This document shows, piece after piece, positions 1 through 7,823 of a DNA stretch of 64,000 nt (positions are counted from its first letter, which is position 1; the number at the start of each line of letters is the position of its first letter). This stretch comes from Chryseobacterium sp. ZHDP1. GTDB lineage: Bacteria > Bacteroidota > Bacteroidia > Flavobacteriales > Weeksellaceae. Location of the stretch: assembly GCF_018603435.1 (NCBI RefSeq), contig NZ_CP075682.1:1736001-1800000 (forward strand). Direction: 5' to 3'. The notes below the pieces were generated by a model, which did not search any database, was not told where the DNA came from, and was given only the letters and a program-made list of their open reading frames with translations. A program made the position numbers and the translations under genes.

Positions 1-3
1 GGA

Positions 4-492
4 GTGTTATTCTCACCAGGAATCGTCTGTTTGTTGCTGACTGACTTAAAGTCAAGAAGCAAAGGTTTATCAATAATTACATTAATTGTAATTATCGTAT
101 TATTAATTTGTGGTTTCGGTGTACTAATCAATATGTACAAATTTGCTACGCCAGTAAATATTGTTTTTATAACAATTATCACTATTTCCAGCTATGTTTA
201 CTTTTTTGAAAGTCGAAATCTTGGATTTTGGATGCATTTAGCATTCGCATTTATCTATATGTACGCAACCGCTGCACAGGAAGCAAAGTATATATTAAAA
301 GAAAAACCAAAATTTACAATATACTTAAAGCAACACTCGGAGCAACCAATTCTTACGGAGGAAAGTAGTACAAGGTTCTATCTTTATAAGACTTCTAATT
401 ACTATTTTATAAAAGATGAAAAAGAAAATAAAATATTTGGATATTCAATATCAACTCAGGAAGAAACAGTTGTTGTACCACTAACCAGATAG
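4..492 (+). CDS. Hypothetical membrane protein, possibly cut by window edge
   Basis: I do not recognise this protein. The first half is strongly hydrophobic, with about three membrane segments near residues 22-44, 50-68 and 75-92. The C-terminal half (about 95-162) is polar and probably soluble. The only start in the window is a GTG at base 4. The frame is still open at the window edge, so the true start may lie outside and the protein may be longer. It is followed by a stretch of more than 400 bases without a gene, so it does not look part of the operon that starts at 935. Confidence 0.5.
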   Translation: MLFSPGIVCLLLTDLKSRSKGLSIITLIVIIVLLICGFGVLINMYKFATPVNIVFITIITISSYVYFFESRNLGFWMHLAFAFIYMYATAAQEAKYILKEKPKFTIYLKQHSEQPILTEESSTRFYLYKTSNYYFIKDEKENKIFGYSISTQEETVVVPLTR

Positions 493-644
493 TATTAATG
501 TAATTGTCAGTCCTTCGGATTTTTTTGATCCACTTAAGACTTTGCTCCATGAAGTATTCTTAATATATTTGTGGTAAACAAAAAATAAAAAAAGTATAAG
601 AATAAATAAATCTTAAATACATATAAAAACATTGCGTTAAGCAG

Positions 645-797
645 TTATTTTCTAAACTCAAATACTGGTACTATAAGAATTCTAAGAAAATGTAACTGCA
701 AGATTCGCCCTTCTGGGGCGTGTTTTGCTGCATTTCTTAGAGGGATTATACCAGTATCCTGAGTTTAGAGTGTCAGTTAATTCACGCTCTTTTTTTA
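645..797 (+). ncRNA. Long imperfect hairpin with terminator tail, candidate structured RNA (copy A)
   Basis: Three blocks pair in register: 651-660 with 760-769, 662-670 with 749-757, and 681-689 with 733-741. They enclose a GC-rich apical hairpin (706-710 with 716-720). The structure is followed by a weak stem and a T-run at 790-796, as in an intrinsic terminator. No ORF covers it. A second copy with different sequence but the same layout and a similar tail lies at 7335-7476. A small RNA of about 150 nt is a reasonable reading. A cis-acting leader of the 935 operon, or a 6S-Flavo-type RNA, are alternatives that I cannot decide between. Confidence 0.45.
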
Positions 798-934
798 TGC
801 CCAAAAACTACAACCAAAAACTAAAAATATAATGAAAATCCCTGAAGTAATATTGGACGGAATCACCGTAATACTACGGTATCAATTTAAAATGACATCC
901 AGTAATATTGCAATAAAAAAACAAAACACAAATT

Positions 935-2368
935 ATGCGAAACAGTACAATTTCTATTATACTGCTGTATTTTAGTACAGGATTATCCGCTCAGATTCCA
1001 AATCTGCCGACAGGACCAAGTGCATCGACTTCCCCAATTCAAAATTATTCTGAAATATCTTTCAGAAACAATTCTACGTCAAAAAATACGGTATCCATTC
1101 CCTCAGTTAATAATTCTTCAAGAAAGTCAGAAATTGAAAGAAGAAACTGGGAAATGCAGCAAAACGATTTTAAAATCGTAGAGAAAGAAAATCGAGAGAA
1201 AGAGCAAAAACAGTTTGAACAAAAAGTAAATAATCTAGAAATTTCCGGTTATAATCTGCCATCACTATCAGCTAATTCAGGAACTAACTTCTATTATGAT
1301 GCCTTGTCTCAACTTAATAATTTAGATCAAAGCAATTATTCATTAGCTGAAGCGAATTTCATTGTTGAAAATGCTTATTCTGAAAGGAAGCTACACTATT
1401 CTAATTTCAAAGCCAACATTTCAAAAATAGCTTCTCAGGTTTTGCAAAAAATGAAATCCGGAAAGGTGACCCCAGTCGATAATACTCTGAAAAACATTGC
1501 TTTGTTTAAGCATTTCTCAAAGAATTACAAATATGATTTTGATGATTTTATGGGAAAGAAAGAATGGAACAAAATGTTTGTTTCCAAATTACTAAAAACA
1601 GGAAAAGGACAATGTCACTCAATGCCTCTACTTTATTTGATGGTAGCAGAATCAATCGGGGCAGATGCTTCATTGGCTATGGCTCCCAATCATACGTATA
1701 TCCGTTTCAAAGACGATGATAATCAATGGGAGAATATAGAATTGACTAATGGAATCCTTAGTACAAATGCTATGATTTTAGAATCCGGTTACATTGGCTC
1801 CGAAGCCTTACTGAATGATGTCTATATGAATAGTTTAAGTAAAAAACAGCTTATGTCATTGTTATATGCAGACTTAGCCAATGGCTATATTCATAAGTAC
1901 GGAATGGATGAATTTGTCGGAAAAGCATTGGATAAATCTCTTGAACTTTATCCCAATAATATGTATGCTAATTTACTTAAATCAATGTATCAGCAGGCGC
2001 GATTTGAATATGTAGCAGCAGAATTAGGAATTCAAAATGTAGAAAATCCTGCAGAACTTGAAAATATAAAATATTTCCCGAAAGGTCTGGAACTTTTAAA
2101 AGAAACAAAGATGCAGTTCAACAATATCGACCAGCTCGGATTCAAATTTATGCCAGATGGAGCTTATTCAGAATGGTTGAGCAATATGAACCGTGAAGCC
2201 AACAAACAAAGGAGCGAAGAGCTTGCCGAGAAAATTCGTCTTACCAATTTAGAAAAACAGAGAAAAAAGAAGGAAGAAGAACAAAAGAAATTGGAGGAAG
2301 AGCGTAGAAAAGCAAAAGAGAAAAAAAGAGAGGAGGAAAAAAATAAACCTAAACCTCTTCTAACATAA
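935..2368 (+). CDS. Exported transglutaminase-like (SirB1-type) protein with TPR-like and coiled C-terminus
   Basis: A signal peptide (residues 1-19, ending LSAQ) predicts export. Residues about 215-275 carry a transglutaminase-like core as in the SirB1/Transglut_core2 group: GKGQCHSM with Cys227, PNHTYIR with His253, then a WENIELTNG strand. Such folds include cysteine peptidases and transamidases, but activity here is inferred only. Residues 300-370 look helical and TPR-like. The tail, from about 425, is a Lys/Glu-rich charged helix. It is the first gene of a tight run (10-bp gap) with a paralogue and an RHS toxin, so a role in processing or delivering that toxin is possible but unproven. 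Confidence 0.75.
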   Translation: MRNSTISIILLYFSTGLSAQIPNLPTGPSASTSPIQNYSEISFRNNSTSKNTVSIPSVNNSSRKSEIERRNWEMQQNDFKIVEKENREKEQKQFEQKVNNLEISGYNLPSLSANSGTNFYYDALSQLNNLDQSNYSLAEANFIVENAYSERKLHYSNFKANISKIASQVLQKMKSGKVTPVDNTLKNIALFKHFSKNYKYDFDDFMGKKEWNKMFVSKLLKTGKGQCHSMPLLYLMVAESIGADASLAMAPNHTYIRFKDDDNQWENIELTNGILSTNAMILESGYIGSEALLNDVYMNSLSKKQLMSLLYADLANGYIHKYGMDEFVGKALDKSLELYPNNMYANLLKSMYQQARFEYVAAELGIQNVENPAELENIKYFPKGLELLKETKMQFNNIDQLGFKFMPDGAYSEWLSNMNREANKQRSEELAEKIRLTNLEKQRKKKEEEQKKLEEERRKAKEKKREEEKNKPKPLLT

Positions 2369-2378
2369 AAACATCAAG

Positions 2379-3485
2379 ATGAAAAATCAATATTTTAGAA
2401 AATCAATGCAATTTGCTTTGCTTGTAATAGTCTCAATGGTTATTACTGTCAAAGCTCAGCGTAATCAATTTTACGAGGAGGCCTATGCACACATTGACAA
2501 TATGCTAAGTGGCAAGGAAAAGTATAGTTTTAAGAAAGCTGTCTTAAGTGTTGAGCAGTCTTATTACCAGGGAAAGATTGACACGATAGCGATTAATAAT
2601 GAACTCAAATTCCTGAAATCATTTGCAGAGCAAATAGTTAAAAGCAGAGAACTGACCTATCAGGGAAATGATAAAGATAAAGTCAGCAAATATGCGGCTC
2701 TTTACTCGATCATCTGCCAACCGATACCAGTGATTGTGAAAGACTCTACCATTCAATACAAACCTTTCTCTTACGATTTTACCGACGTCTTTGGTCACGA
2801 TGATTTACCCAATCTCTTTGTTTCCAAATTACTTGCAACAAAAAAAGGAAATTGCAACTCGATGCCCTATTTGTACAAAATCCTTGCTGAAGAATTGGGA
2901 GTTGATGCCAATCTGGCTTTAGCCCCTAATCACGTCTACATCAAGCATAATGTAAAGTCTTTAGGATGGTTTAATACCGAATTGACGAGTGGAATTTTCC
3001 CTGAAGATGGTTGGTTAATGGCATCTGGATATATCCATCTGGACGCCATCAGAAACGGTATGTTTATGAAAGCTTTGGATAACAAAGAAAGTTTAGCATT
3101 ATGCCTATTTGATCTAGCACAAGCTTACAACAGAAGCTTTCCTTCCAACGATGGCGAATTTCTCCTAAAAGTCCTCAATAAAGCTCTCGAAGTTTATCCA
3201 AATTTCGCAAAAGCACGCATTCTAAAAGCTGAAACGTATAAAGCCAGATTTCAAAAATTAATGGATAGACAAGATCTAAAGAGTGGGTCTTCAAATAATA
3301 TCAAACTGGCTTTAGAAAATCCGAAAGCAAAAGAAATATATGATCTGATGGTTCAGGAATACAGTACGCTTTACAAGCTTGGTTACAGACAAATGCCTGA
3401 AGGAATGTATTTGGATTGGCTTGTATCTCTGAAAACAGAAAGAAATAAATATGAAAATAAAAAATTAAAAAACAACTTCAAATAA
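2379..3485 (+). CDS. Exported transglutaminase-like protein, paralogue of the preceding gene
   Basis: The protein has a signal peptide (residues 1-26, ending VKAQ). The core repeats the motif of its neighbour: [13 protein letters not shown] with Cys159, APNHVYIK with His185, then WFNTELTSG. The shared C-terminal pattern ([19 protein letters not shown], then [10 protein letters not shown]) shows the two arose by duplication. This copy lacks the long Lys/Glu tail and is about 110 residues shorter. It sits 10 bp after the first copy and 8 bp before the RHS gene, so all three are probably co-transcribed. Enzymatic activity is inferred from the Cys/His pair alone. Confidence 0.75.
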   Translation: MKNQYFRKSMQFALLVIVSMVITVKAQRNQFYEEAYAHIDNMLSGKEKYSFKKAVLSVEQSYYQGKIDTIAINNELKFLKSFAEQIVKSRELTYQGNDKDKVSKYAALYSIICQPIPVIVKDSTIQYKPFSYDFTDVFGHDDLPNLFVSKLLATKKGNCNSMPYLYKILAEELGVDANLALAPNHVYIKHNVKSLGWFNTELTSGIFPEDGWLMASGYIHLDAIRNGMFMKALDNKESLALCLFDLAQAYNRSFPSNDGEFLLKVLNKALEVYPNFAKARILKAETYKARFQKLMDRQDLKSGSSNNIKLALENPKAKEIYDLMVQEYSTLYKLGYRQMPEGMYLDWLVSLKTERNKYENKKLKNNFK

Positions 3486-3493
3486 CCACGAAA

Positions 3494-4609
3494 ATGAAAA
3501 AACTATTTTATGTATTCTTTTTGATAATCGCAGTTTTTCTCAATGCTCAAGTAGAAAAGAATGTTTCAAACAATCCTGAAAAGATTTACGTAAATCCCGT
3601 AAAACTTACCAAAGAAGAAAGATTGCGTCCTTATATGGACGAAGTTCTAAAAACGAGGGATACTTTAACACCAGCCGAAGCAGAGCGGAGAAGACAAAAC
3701 ATTGAAGCAGGAAATCCTTTTAAGAAATATGGCTTCTATCCTAAAATTGCTACATTAAGCAAAGGTAAATATTTAGAAGCTCACGACTTAGACAGTATTG
3801 TAAGCATTGGATCAGTCCGTTACAATGCAAGAACCAATGAAATTGTTGAATTATTAGATATCAACATAGAAAATGCTGACTCACAACCATATCTTGATAC
3901 TGCAGGTCGCTGGTTTTCTCCTGATCCACTAAGCGAAGAATACAGACGTTGGTCACCATATAACTACGCAATGAACAATCCATTGCGATTTATTGATCCG
4001 GATGGAAGGTCTACCGAAGATGCAGTTGAAGAATCAGAACAATGTTGTCTTTTTGGTATAAGTGGATTAGTGAGATTTATGCCAATCTTTGAAGGTGGCT
4101 CAAATGTGAGGCCTAATCCTGTTGTTGAAACAATGACAAAAACTAGTGAAGCAACTACAAAATCTCAGGAACATTTTAACAGAGGTAGGCAGATGGAACC
4201 AGAGCAAATAAACAGAATGAATGAAGAAGGACAAAATGTTACAAAGAATACTAAAAATTTTGAAGCAACAGATTCGAAAACAGGTAAAACAGGAGGAACG
4301 AGACCTGATGGATTCACCAAAGAAGGAAATCCTGTGGAAATAAAAAATGTAAAAAATCAATCTCTTACAAGACAATTAAGATTTCAGGACAATTTAGTTG
4401 ATGGAAAAAGGCTAATTTTGAGGATAAACAAGGATGCAAATTTATCAAATCCTTTAAAAGATTCAGGGATTGAAATTCAACCTTATAACCTAACAGGACC
4501 AGCTCCTGCAAAAACAGATAACATTAGAGTAAATAACAACCCAGCTCCAAAAATTAAACCTGTCCCAGTAAAAAAAGATCCTTGTGCAGGAATACCAGGT
4601 TGTATTTAA
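3494..4609 (+). CDS. Mini-RHS secreted polymorphic toxin with C-terminal REase-fold nuclease domain
   Basis: A signal peptide (1-19) is followed by a short linker and one RHS-associated core signature at residues 131-171 ([26 protein letters not shown]). Full RHS repeats are absent. Residues about 245-335 resemble the Tox-REase-7 type of polymorphic toxin domain. The motif TRPDGF (Asp272) is followed by [10 protein letters not shown] (Glu282, Lys284), matching the D...ExK catalytic site of restriction-like nucleases, then LTRQLR. The predicted role is a DNA- or RNA-cleaving effector against competitors. The tail after 335 is Pro-rich and ends with two Cys. Likely immunity genes follow. The toxin class is assigned from motif memory, so a related REase toxin family is possible. 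Confidence 0.75.
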   Translation: MKKLFYVFFLIIAVFLNAQVEKNVSNNPEKIYVNPVKLTKEERLRPYMDEVLKTRDTLTPAEAERRRQNIEAGNPFKKYGFYPKIATLSKGKYLEAHDLDSIVSIGSVRYNARTNEIVELLDINIENADSQPYLDTAGRWFSPDPLSEEYRRWSPYNYAMNNPLRFIDPDGRSTEDAVEESEQCCLFGISGLVRFMPIFEGGSNVRPNPVVETMTKTSEATTKSQEHFNRGRQMEPEQINRMNEEGQNVTKNTKNFEATDSKTGKTGGTRPDGFTKEGNPVEIKNVKNQSLTRQLRFQDNLVDGKRLILRINKDANLSNPLKDSGIEIQPYNLTGPAPAKTDNIRVNNNPAPKIKPVPVKKDPCAGIPGCI

Positions 4610-4619
4610 TTAAAATATT

Positions 4620-4988
4620 ATGGAAGACAAATATATTACAGGCATAAAACAAGTTGTCAAAACTGCTCAAGCATTTTTAAATGAATTTAAAGAGTTTGCT
4701 CCATTTGGTTTAATATTTAAAAATAATGAATGGATTGATCTTGGCGCATATGACGAAAACCTTACATCGGATCAAATGAAAAATTTTTTAATTAGTACTA
4801 TTATAGAAGATTTTAATGAGGGTAACACTGAGTTTGGAGCAGTTTGCGTAGATGCTAAAATTAAAGAAATCGGCGATGTTATTATTATTTACAATACATC
4901 AAATGGTAAGGATTGGTTTGAATTAGTTTATAAGTATTATCTCGAAGGAAAGTCGGTTAAAATTATCGAAGAAAATATCGAGTATTAA
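4620..4988 (+). CDS. Candidate immunity protein for the RHS nuclease toxin
   Basis: This is a 122-residue, acidic, cytosolic-looking protein with no signal peptide. It starts only 10 bp after the toxin stop codon, the usual place for the cognate immunity gene in polymorphic toxin loci. I do not recognise the family from sequence. The acidic composition would suit binding to a basic nuclease domain, but this is inference from position and charge. Confidence 0.55.
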   Translation: MEDKYITGIKQVVKTAQAFLNEFKEFAPFGLIFKNNEWIDLGAYDENLTSDQMKNFLISTIIEDFNEGNTEFGAVCVDAKIKEIGDVIIIYNTSNGKDWFELVYKYYLEGKSVKIIEENIEY

Positions 4989-5024
4989 TCCCAATGACAT
5001 TATTGAAAATGTCTTATAATATTT

Positions 5025-5381
5025 TTGACTAAAAGATTGGAAATAAGCAGAACAGAAATAGAAGAGAAATTTTTACAACATTCAGTTCAACACGGAGTAC
5101 TTTATGTAAACGGAGATTATAAAAAAGCAAATAAACTTCACAAAGAATTACATAACCTTTATAACCATGCAAAGGAGCAACGTGAAGAAGAGCTTTTTAG
5201 TGAAATGTTGGATAATCCTGACGAATATGTAAAATTGTGGGCGGCCATTTTTACTTTAAAATCAAAACCTGATATAGCTGAGAACATCCTAAAAAAATTA
5301 TCTACAAATTCGAAAGTAAAAATGACAGCCTCTGCGACTCTTCATTTGTGGAAAGAAGGAAAATTAGAACTATTATTATGA
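5025..5381 (+). CDS. DUF2019-like small helical protein, possible immunity protein
   Basis: The 118-residue helical protein contains a HEAT-like pattern (EYVKLWAAIFTLKSKPDIAENIL) and ends ASATLHLWKEGKLELLL. The next gene has the same layout, and both resemble the DUF2019 group often found among contact-toxin immunity genes. The start is a TTG. An ATG at 4994 leads only to a short peptide in another frame, so the TTG or a lost upstream start must be used. It lies in the immunity-like run 4620-6111. Confidence 0.6.
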   Translation: MTKRLEISRTEIEEKFLQHSVQHGVLYVNGDYKKANKLHKELHNLYNHAKEQREEELFSEMLDNPDEYVKLWAAIFTLKSKPDIAENILKKLSTNSKVKMTASATLHLWKEGKLELLL

Positions 5382-5385
5382 GATT

Positions 5386-5736
5386 ATGAAGAAAATAGTA
5401 GACATTGAAACTGCATTAAAAATGTTTGAGGAGGCTTCAATTATTCAAGTAGAATCTACAGAAAATGGTAATTTTAAAGTAGGAAATAAAAATTACGAGA
5501 AGGTAATGAATGCAGCTTCATTTCTTAAAAACCAAAATTCAATAGAAAGTTTATTTCAGTTTTTAAACCATCAGCATAAAGGTCCGCGATTATGGTCTGC
5601 CTGTTATATCTTACATCTTGATGAAAAGAAAGCGGTCAAAGTTTTAAAAGAAATAATAAAGCAATCGGGAATAATTGGTTCAACAGCTGAAATTACTTTA
5701 GACGAGTGGAAAAAAGGAAATCTAACATTTATATAA
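5386..5736 (+). CDS. DUF2019-like protein, paralogue of the preceding gene
   Basis: This 116-residue helical protein shares the DUF2019-like layout of its neighbour: a HEAT-like segment (GPRLWSACYILHLDEKKAVKVL) and a closing TAEITLDEWKKGNLTFI motif. It starts 4 bp after the previous stop, so the two are translationally linked. Tandem divergent copies fit a bank of immunity genes collected against different toxins. No catalytic motif is visible. Confidence 0.65.
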   Translation: MKKIVDIETALKMFEEASIIQVESTENGNFKVGNKNYEKVMNAASFLKNQNSIESLFQFLNHQHKGPRLWSACYILHLDEKKAVKVLKEIIKQSGIIGSTAEITLDEWKKGNLTFI

Positions 5737-5760
5737 AATAATTATAGAATCTCAAAAAGA

Positions 5761-6111
5761 ATGGATACTCAAGATTATTTACAAGACCAATTGAAAATTT
5801 GTGAAAAGAATTCTCAAATTTCTGATGTAGTAGAGTTAAATACCGTAATTGCATTGGGTCGAAATTTTAATCCCAACATTCAAATAAATGGACTTAGACA
5901 TCCCCGAACAAAAGGTTTAACTGGTTGGTATATTTGGTCAGGTGAGTTTTCTTATGCAGATGATTTTTTTCAGCCTTCTCACGCCTATCATTTGTTGGAA
6001 GATGCTTCTTTTATAATTCAATATCTCGGGCTTCCGGCTGGTAATCGTTTTTTAATAGATAGTAACGGCTACGAGGATATTTGGTATGATGAAAGTTTGT
6101 TGGATGTATAA
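5761..6111 (+). CDS. Imm33-like immunity protein
   Basis: The 116-residue protein contains GLTGWYIWSGEFS, then DDFFQPSHAYHLL, YLGLPAGNRFLID and GYEDIWYDESLL. I associate this pattern with Imm33-type immunity proteins of polymorphic toxin systems. No signal peptide is present, so it acts in the cytosol, where it would bind and block a toxin. Its place in a row of small immunity-like genes behind an RHS toxin supports this. The partner toxin is not identified and may belong to a locus elsewhere. Confidence 0.6.
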   Translation: MDTQDYLQDQLKICEKNSQISDVVELNTVIALGRNFNPNIQINGLRHPRTKGLTGWYIWSGEFSYADDFFQPSHAYHLLEDASFIIQYLGLPAGNRFLIDSNGYEDIWYDESLLDV

Positions 6112-6156
6112 TCTTATAACTTTTAATTAATTTCAATCATCAACAATAAAATAACT

Positions 6157-6711
6157 ATGAAAACAAAACTTCTTTTCTTGCTACTAATACAAATTATATT
6201 TGTTAGCTGTCAAAAAAAGGTTACTGATTTTAAGCTCGTAAGCTATGATATAAAATCAAACAACGAACTGTCCATTAGTGCTTATACCACTTTGGACAAA
6301 GATGGAGTTCTAAATGTTTATCTTGATAGAGAAAGAGATAAAGTATATTATCAATATAAATTAAGCCAGAGTGAACTTGATGAAATCAATAGCTTATCAG
6401 ATAAAAATTTGGATAAATATGTAATAAAAAAAGCGCTGGATGCAAATCAAGGTTATGCAGGCAGTAGAAATTACTTAAGTTTTAAGGTAAATGGAAAGGA
6501 AGACAAAATATGTTTTATTTTACCTTTTATGGATTCTGATTTTAAGAAGGTAATAGATTCGCTGGAAGACAAAATTTATTTGCAGGACGAATCTCAAAGA
6601 ACTGAAGCATCTCCTATAGATTTCAAAAAAGTAGAAAAAGAAATCATTACACAGAACCAAATTGATAATTATCTTCCAAGCAAGTCATTACCACCTCCTC
6701 CGATGCGATAA
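6157..6711 (+). CDS. Hypothetical lipoprotein
   Basis: A lipoprotein signal peptide is clear: a hydrophobic stretch to residue 18, then the lipobox FVSC with Cys19. The mature part (about 165 residues) is of mixed charge and ends in a Pro-rich tail (PSKSLPPPPMR). I do not recognise the family. It belongs to the plus-strand run behind the RHS toxin (45-bp gap) and could be an envelope-located immunity factor, but nothing in the sequence proves that. Confidence 0.6.
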   Translation: MKTKLLFLLLIQIIFVSCQKKVTDFKLVSYDIKSNNELSISAYTTLDKDGVLNVYLDRERDKVYYQYKLSQSELDEINSLSDKNLDKYVIKKALDANQGYAGSRNYLSFKVNGKEDKICFILPFMDSDFKKVIDSLEDKIYLQDESQRTEASPIDFKKVEKEIITQNQIDNYLPSKSLPPPPMR

Positions 6712-6739
6712 ATTTCATATATTTACAAAAAGCATAAAT

Positions 6740-6889
6740 ATGAAAGCAATAAAAATCTACAGTATTGTAGCAACATTGGTAATAGTTGGACTTTCAGTCT
6801 GGGTTTACTCAACTAAAAAAGAATTAAAAGAAACAGAAGAAGTTCTTGATCAATGCTCTGATCGGTATTATCAGGAAATTAATAAGTAA
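6740..6889 (+). CDS. Small single-pass membrane protein
   Basis: The 49-residue protein has one N-terminal membrane segment (residues 6-24) and a charged, coiled tail (KKELKETEEVLDQC). The ATG at 6740 is preferred over an upstream in-frame start at 6662, because that longer version would run into the previous gene and adds no recognisable sequence. It is the last gene of the left plus-strand run, directly before a terminator. Function unknown. Confidence 0.5.
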   Translation: MKAIKIYSIVATLVIVGLSVWVYSTKKELKETEEVLDQCSDRYYQEINK

Positions 6890-6892
6890 AAG

Positions 6893-6920
6893 AAATCCTA
6901 ACAAATTAGTTAGGATTTTT
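6893..6920. terminator. Bidirectional intrinsic terminator
   Basis: The arms AAATCCTAAC and GTTAGGATTT flank a 6-nt loop, followed by a T-run. It sits between the convergent small membrane gene (plus) and the XRE regulator (minus, stop codon at 6921) and can serve both. Confidence 0.85.
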
Positions 6921-7202
6921 TTATTCGTCAATCTTATATTTATTAATATCGAAATCAAAGTCAAAAAGTTCTTTTGGGGTAATACCAAAAGCTGATGACA
7001 TTTTCAACATCGTTTCTATAGTTGGATTGCCCTTTCCATTTTCAAATTTATTGTAATTGCTTGAATCGAAATTTGAATTCTGCGCAACCTCATCCATTGA
7101 GTTATATTTTGTAGCTCGAATCTTTTTCAAATTTTCTGAAAACTCAAGCATAAATAATCTTAAGACTTCTTTGCTATCCATAAATAATGTATTTATGGGC
7201 AA
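6921..7202 (-). CDS. XRE-family helix-turn-helix regulator
   Basis: An XRE-type HTH covers residues about 18-80: LKKIRATKYNSMDEVAQNS, FDSSNYNKFENGKGNPTIET, MLKMSSAFGITPKELFDF. The protein probably binds DNA as a dimer and represses its own promoter. A 16-bp perfect palindrome lies 27 bp upstream (7229-7244). Starts at codon 8 (7181) or 18 (7151) are also possible, and the first 17 residues are not typical of the family. Its target could be its own gene, the neighbouring RNA-like hairpin, or the SusC operon. Confidence 0.8.
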   Translation of the reverse strand: MPINTLFMDSKEVLRLFMLEFSENLKKIRATKYNSMDEVAQNSNFDSSNYNKFENGKGNPTIETMLKMSSAFGITPKELFDFDFDINKYKIDE

Positions 7203-7228
7203 TTTTGGATTTTTGATTTGAAAATTCG

Positions 7229-7244
7229 TGGTAATATATTACCA
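7229..7244. promoter_or_regulatory. 16-bp perfect palindrome, probable XRE operator
   Basis: TGGTAATATATTACCA reads the same on both strands. It lies upstream of the minus-strand XRE gene and 18 bp before a plus-strand TATATTTG box (7263-7270), placing it between possible divergent promoters. That is the usual position of an autoregulated XRE operator. Confidence 0.6.
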
Positions 7245-7334
7245 TACAATAAATAAAATTACTATATTTGTAAAATAAGTTACAGAATATGTAATTTTGC
7301 GATACTTCAAAGAATAATAGAAGCTATTGCTTAG

Positions 7335-7476
7335 AATCTCAATTCGAAAACTGGTAATTTTAGTATACGAGACGATAAGCAGGAAGCTCACGACCTAGGC
7401 GTGGGCTCTCTTATCTGTATACAAGGTATACCATTACCCCGAATTGGATAATGTAGAGTTCCACGCCGTCTTTTTC
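7335..7476 (+). ncRNA. Long imperfect hairpin with T-rich tail, candidate structured RNA (copy B)
   Basis: Paired blocks are 7340-7346 with 7440-7446, 7353-7358 with 7433-7438, 7363-7368 with 7426-7431, and 7374-7379 with 7410-7415. An apical GC stem is at 7386-7392 with 7400-7406. A tail with CCACGCCGTCTTTTT follows, close to TCACGCTCTTTTTTT in copy A (645-797). A TATATTTG promoter-like box at 7263-7270 lies upstream. Same fold but different stem sequence suggests conservation of structure, so a small RNA family is likely. The specific family is not known to me. Confidence 0.45.
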
Positions 7477-7479
7477 CAA

Positions 7480-7823
7480 TGCTGTTCGCTTTTCTACTTC
7501 TAAGCACCTTCCAAAAATAGTATCAGATTATATGATACAATGAGGTGTACAACTCATTGCGGCTTTTAAAGCTTTCTCGGGACACAATTTCATTCATATT
7601 AAATGGCTTTTAGGTGCCTTGCGGTTAACTAACGACTATCCCCTATCCAAAAGGCACTAAGAAAGTTTTGTTTTCAAATACCTGAATCCAGAAGTAATAA
7701 TAACTAAAAAATGAAATAAAAAATAATCCTTATAAATAAGAAAGCCCTTCCCTATTCAGTTTGCAGACTTCAGGAAAGAGCTAGGTTTATCAAGGAGTTT
7801 AATCAAAAAACCCATACAAAACT
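7480..7823. other. Gene-free leader of the SusC operon with small palindromes
   Basis: No ORF of note is present. Two short inverted repeats stand next to each other: GTATCA/TGATAC (7520-7525 and 7533-7538) and AATGAG/CTCATT (7540-7545 and 7554-7559). They could be operators for the operon that begins at 7824. No clear TAnnTTTG promoter was found directly upstream of SusC. Confidence 0.35.

Noticed and set aside
651..769. Integron attC site or invertible promoter for the large hairpins
   Set aside because: The ends do not give the GTTRRRY/RYYYAAC core, and no integron integrase or invertase is present. A structured RNA explains paired blocks plus T-tail better.
4100..4375. Minus-strand ORF in the toxin domain
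   Set aside because: It is a shadow of the REase-fold toxin frame, with Cys/Phe-rich low-quality sequence.
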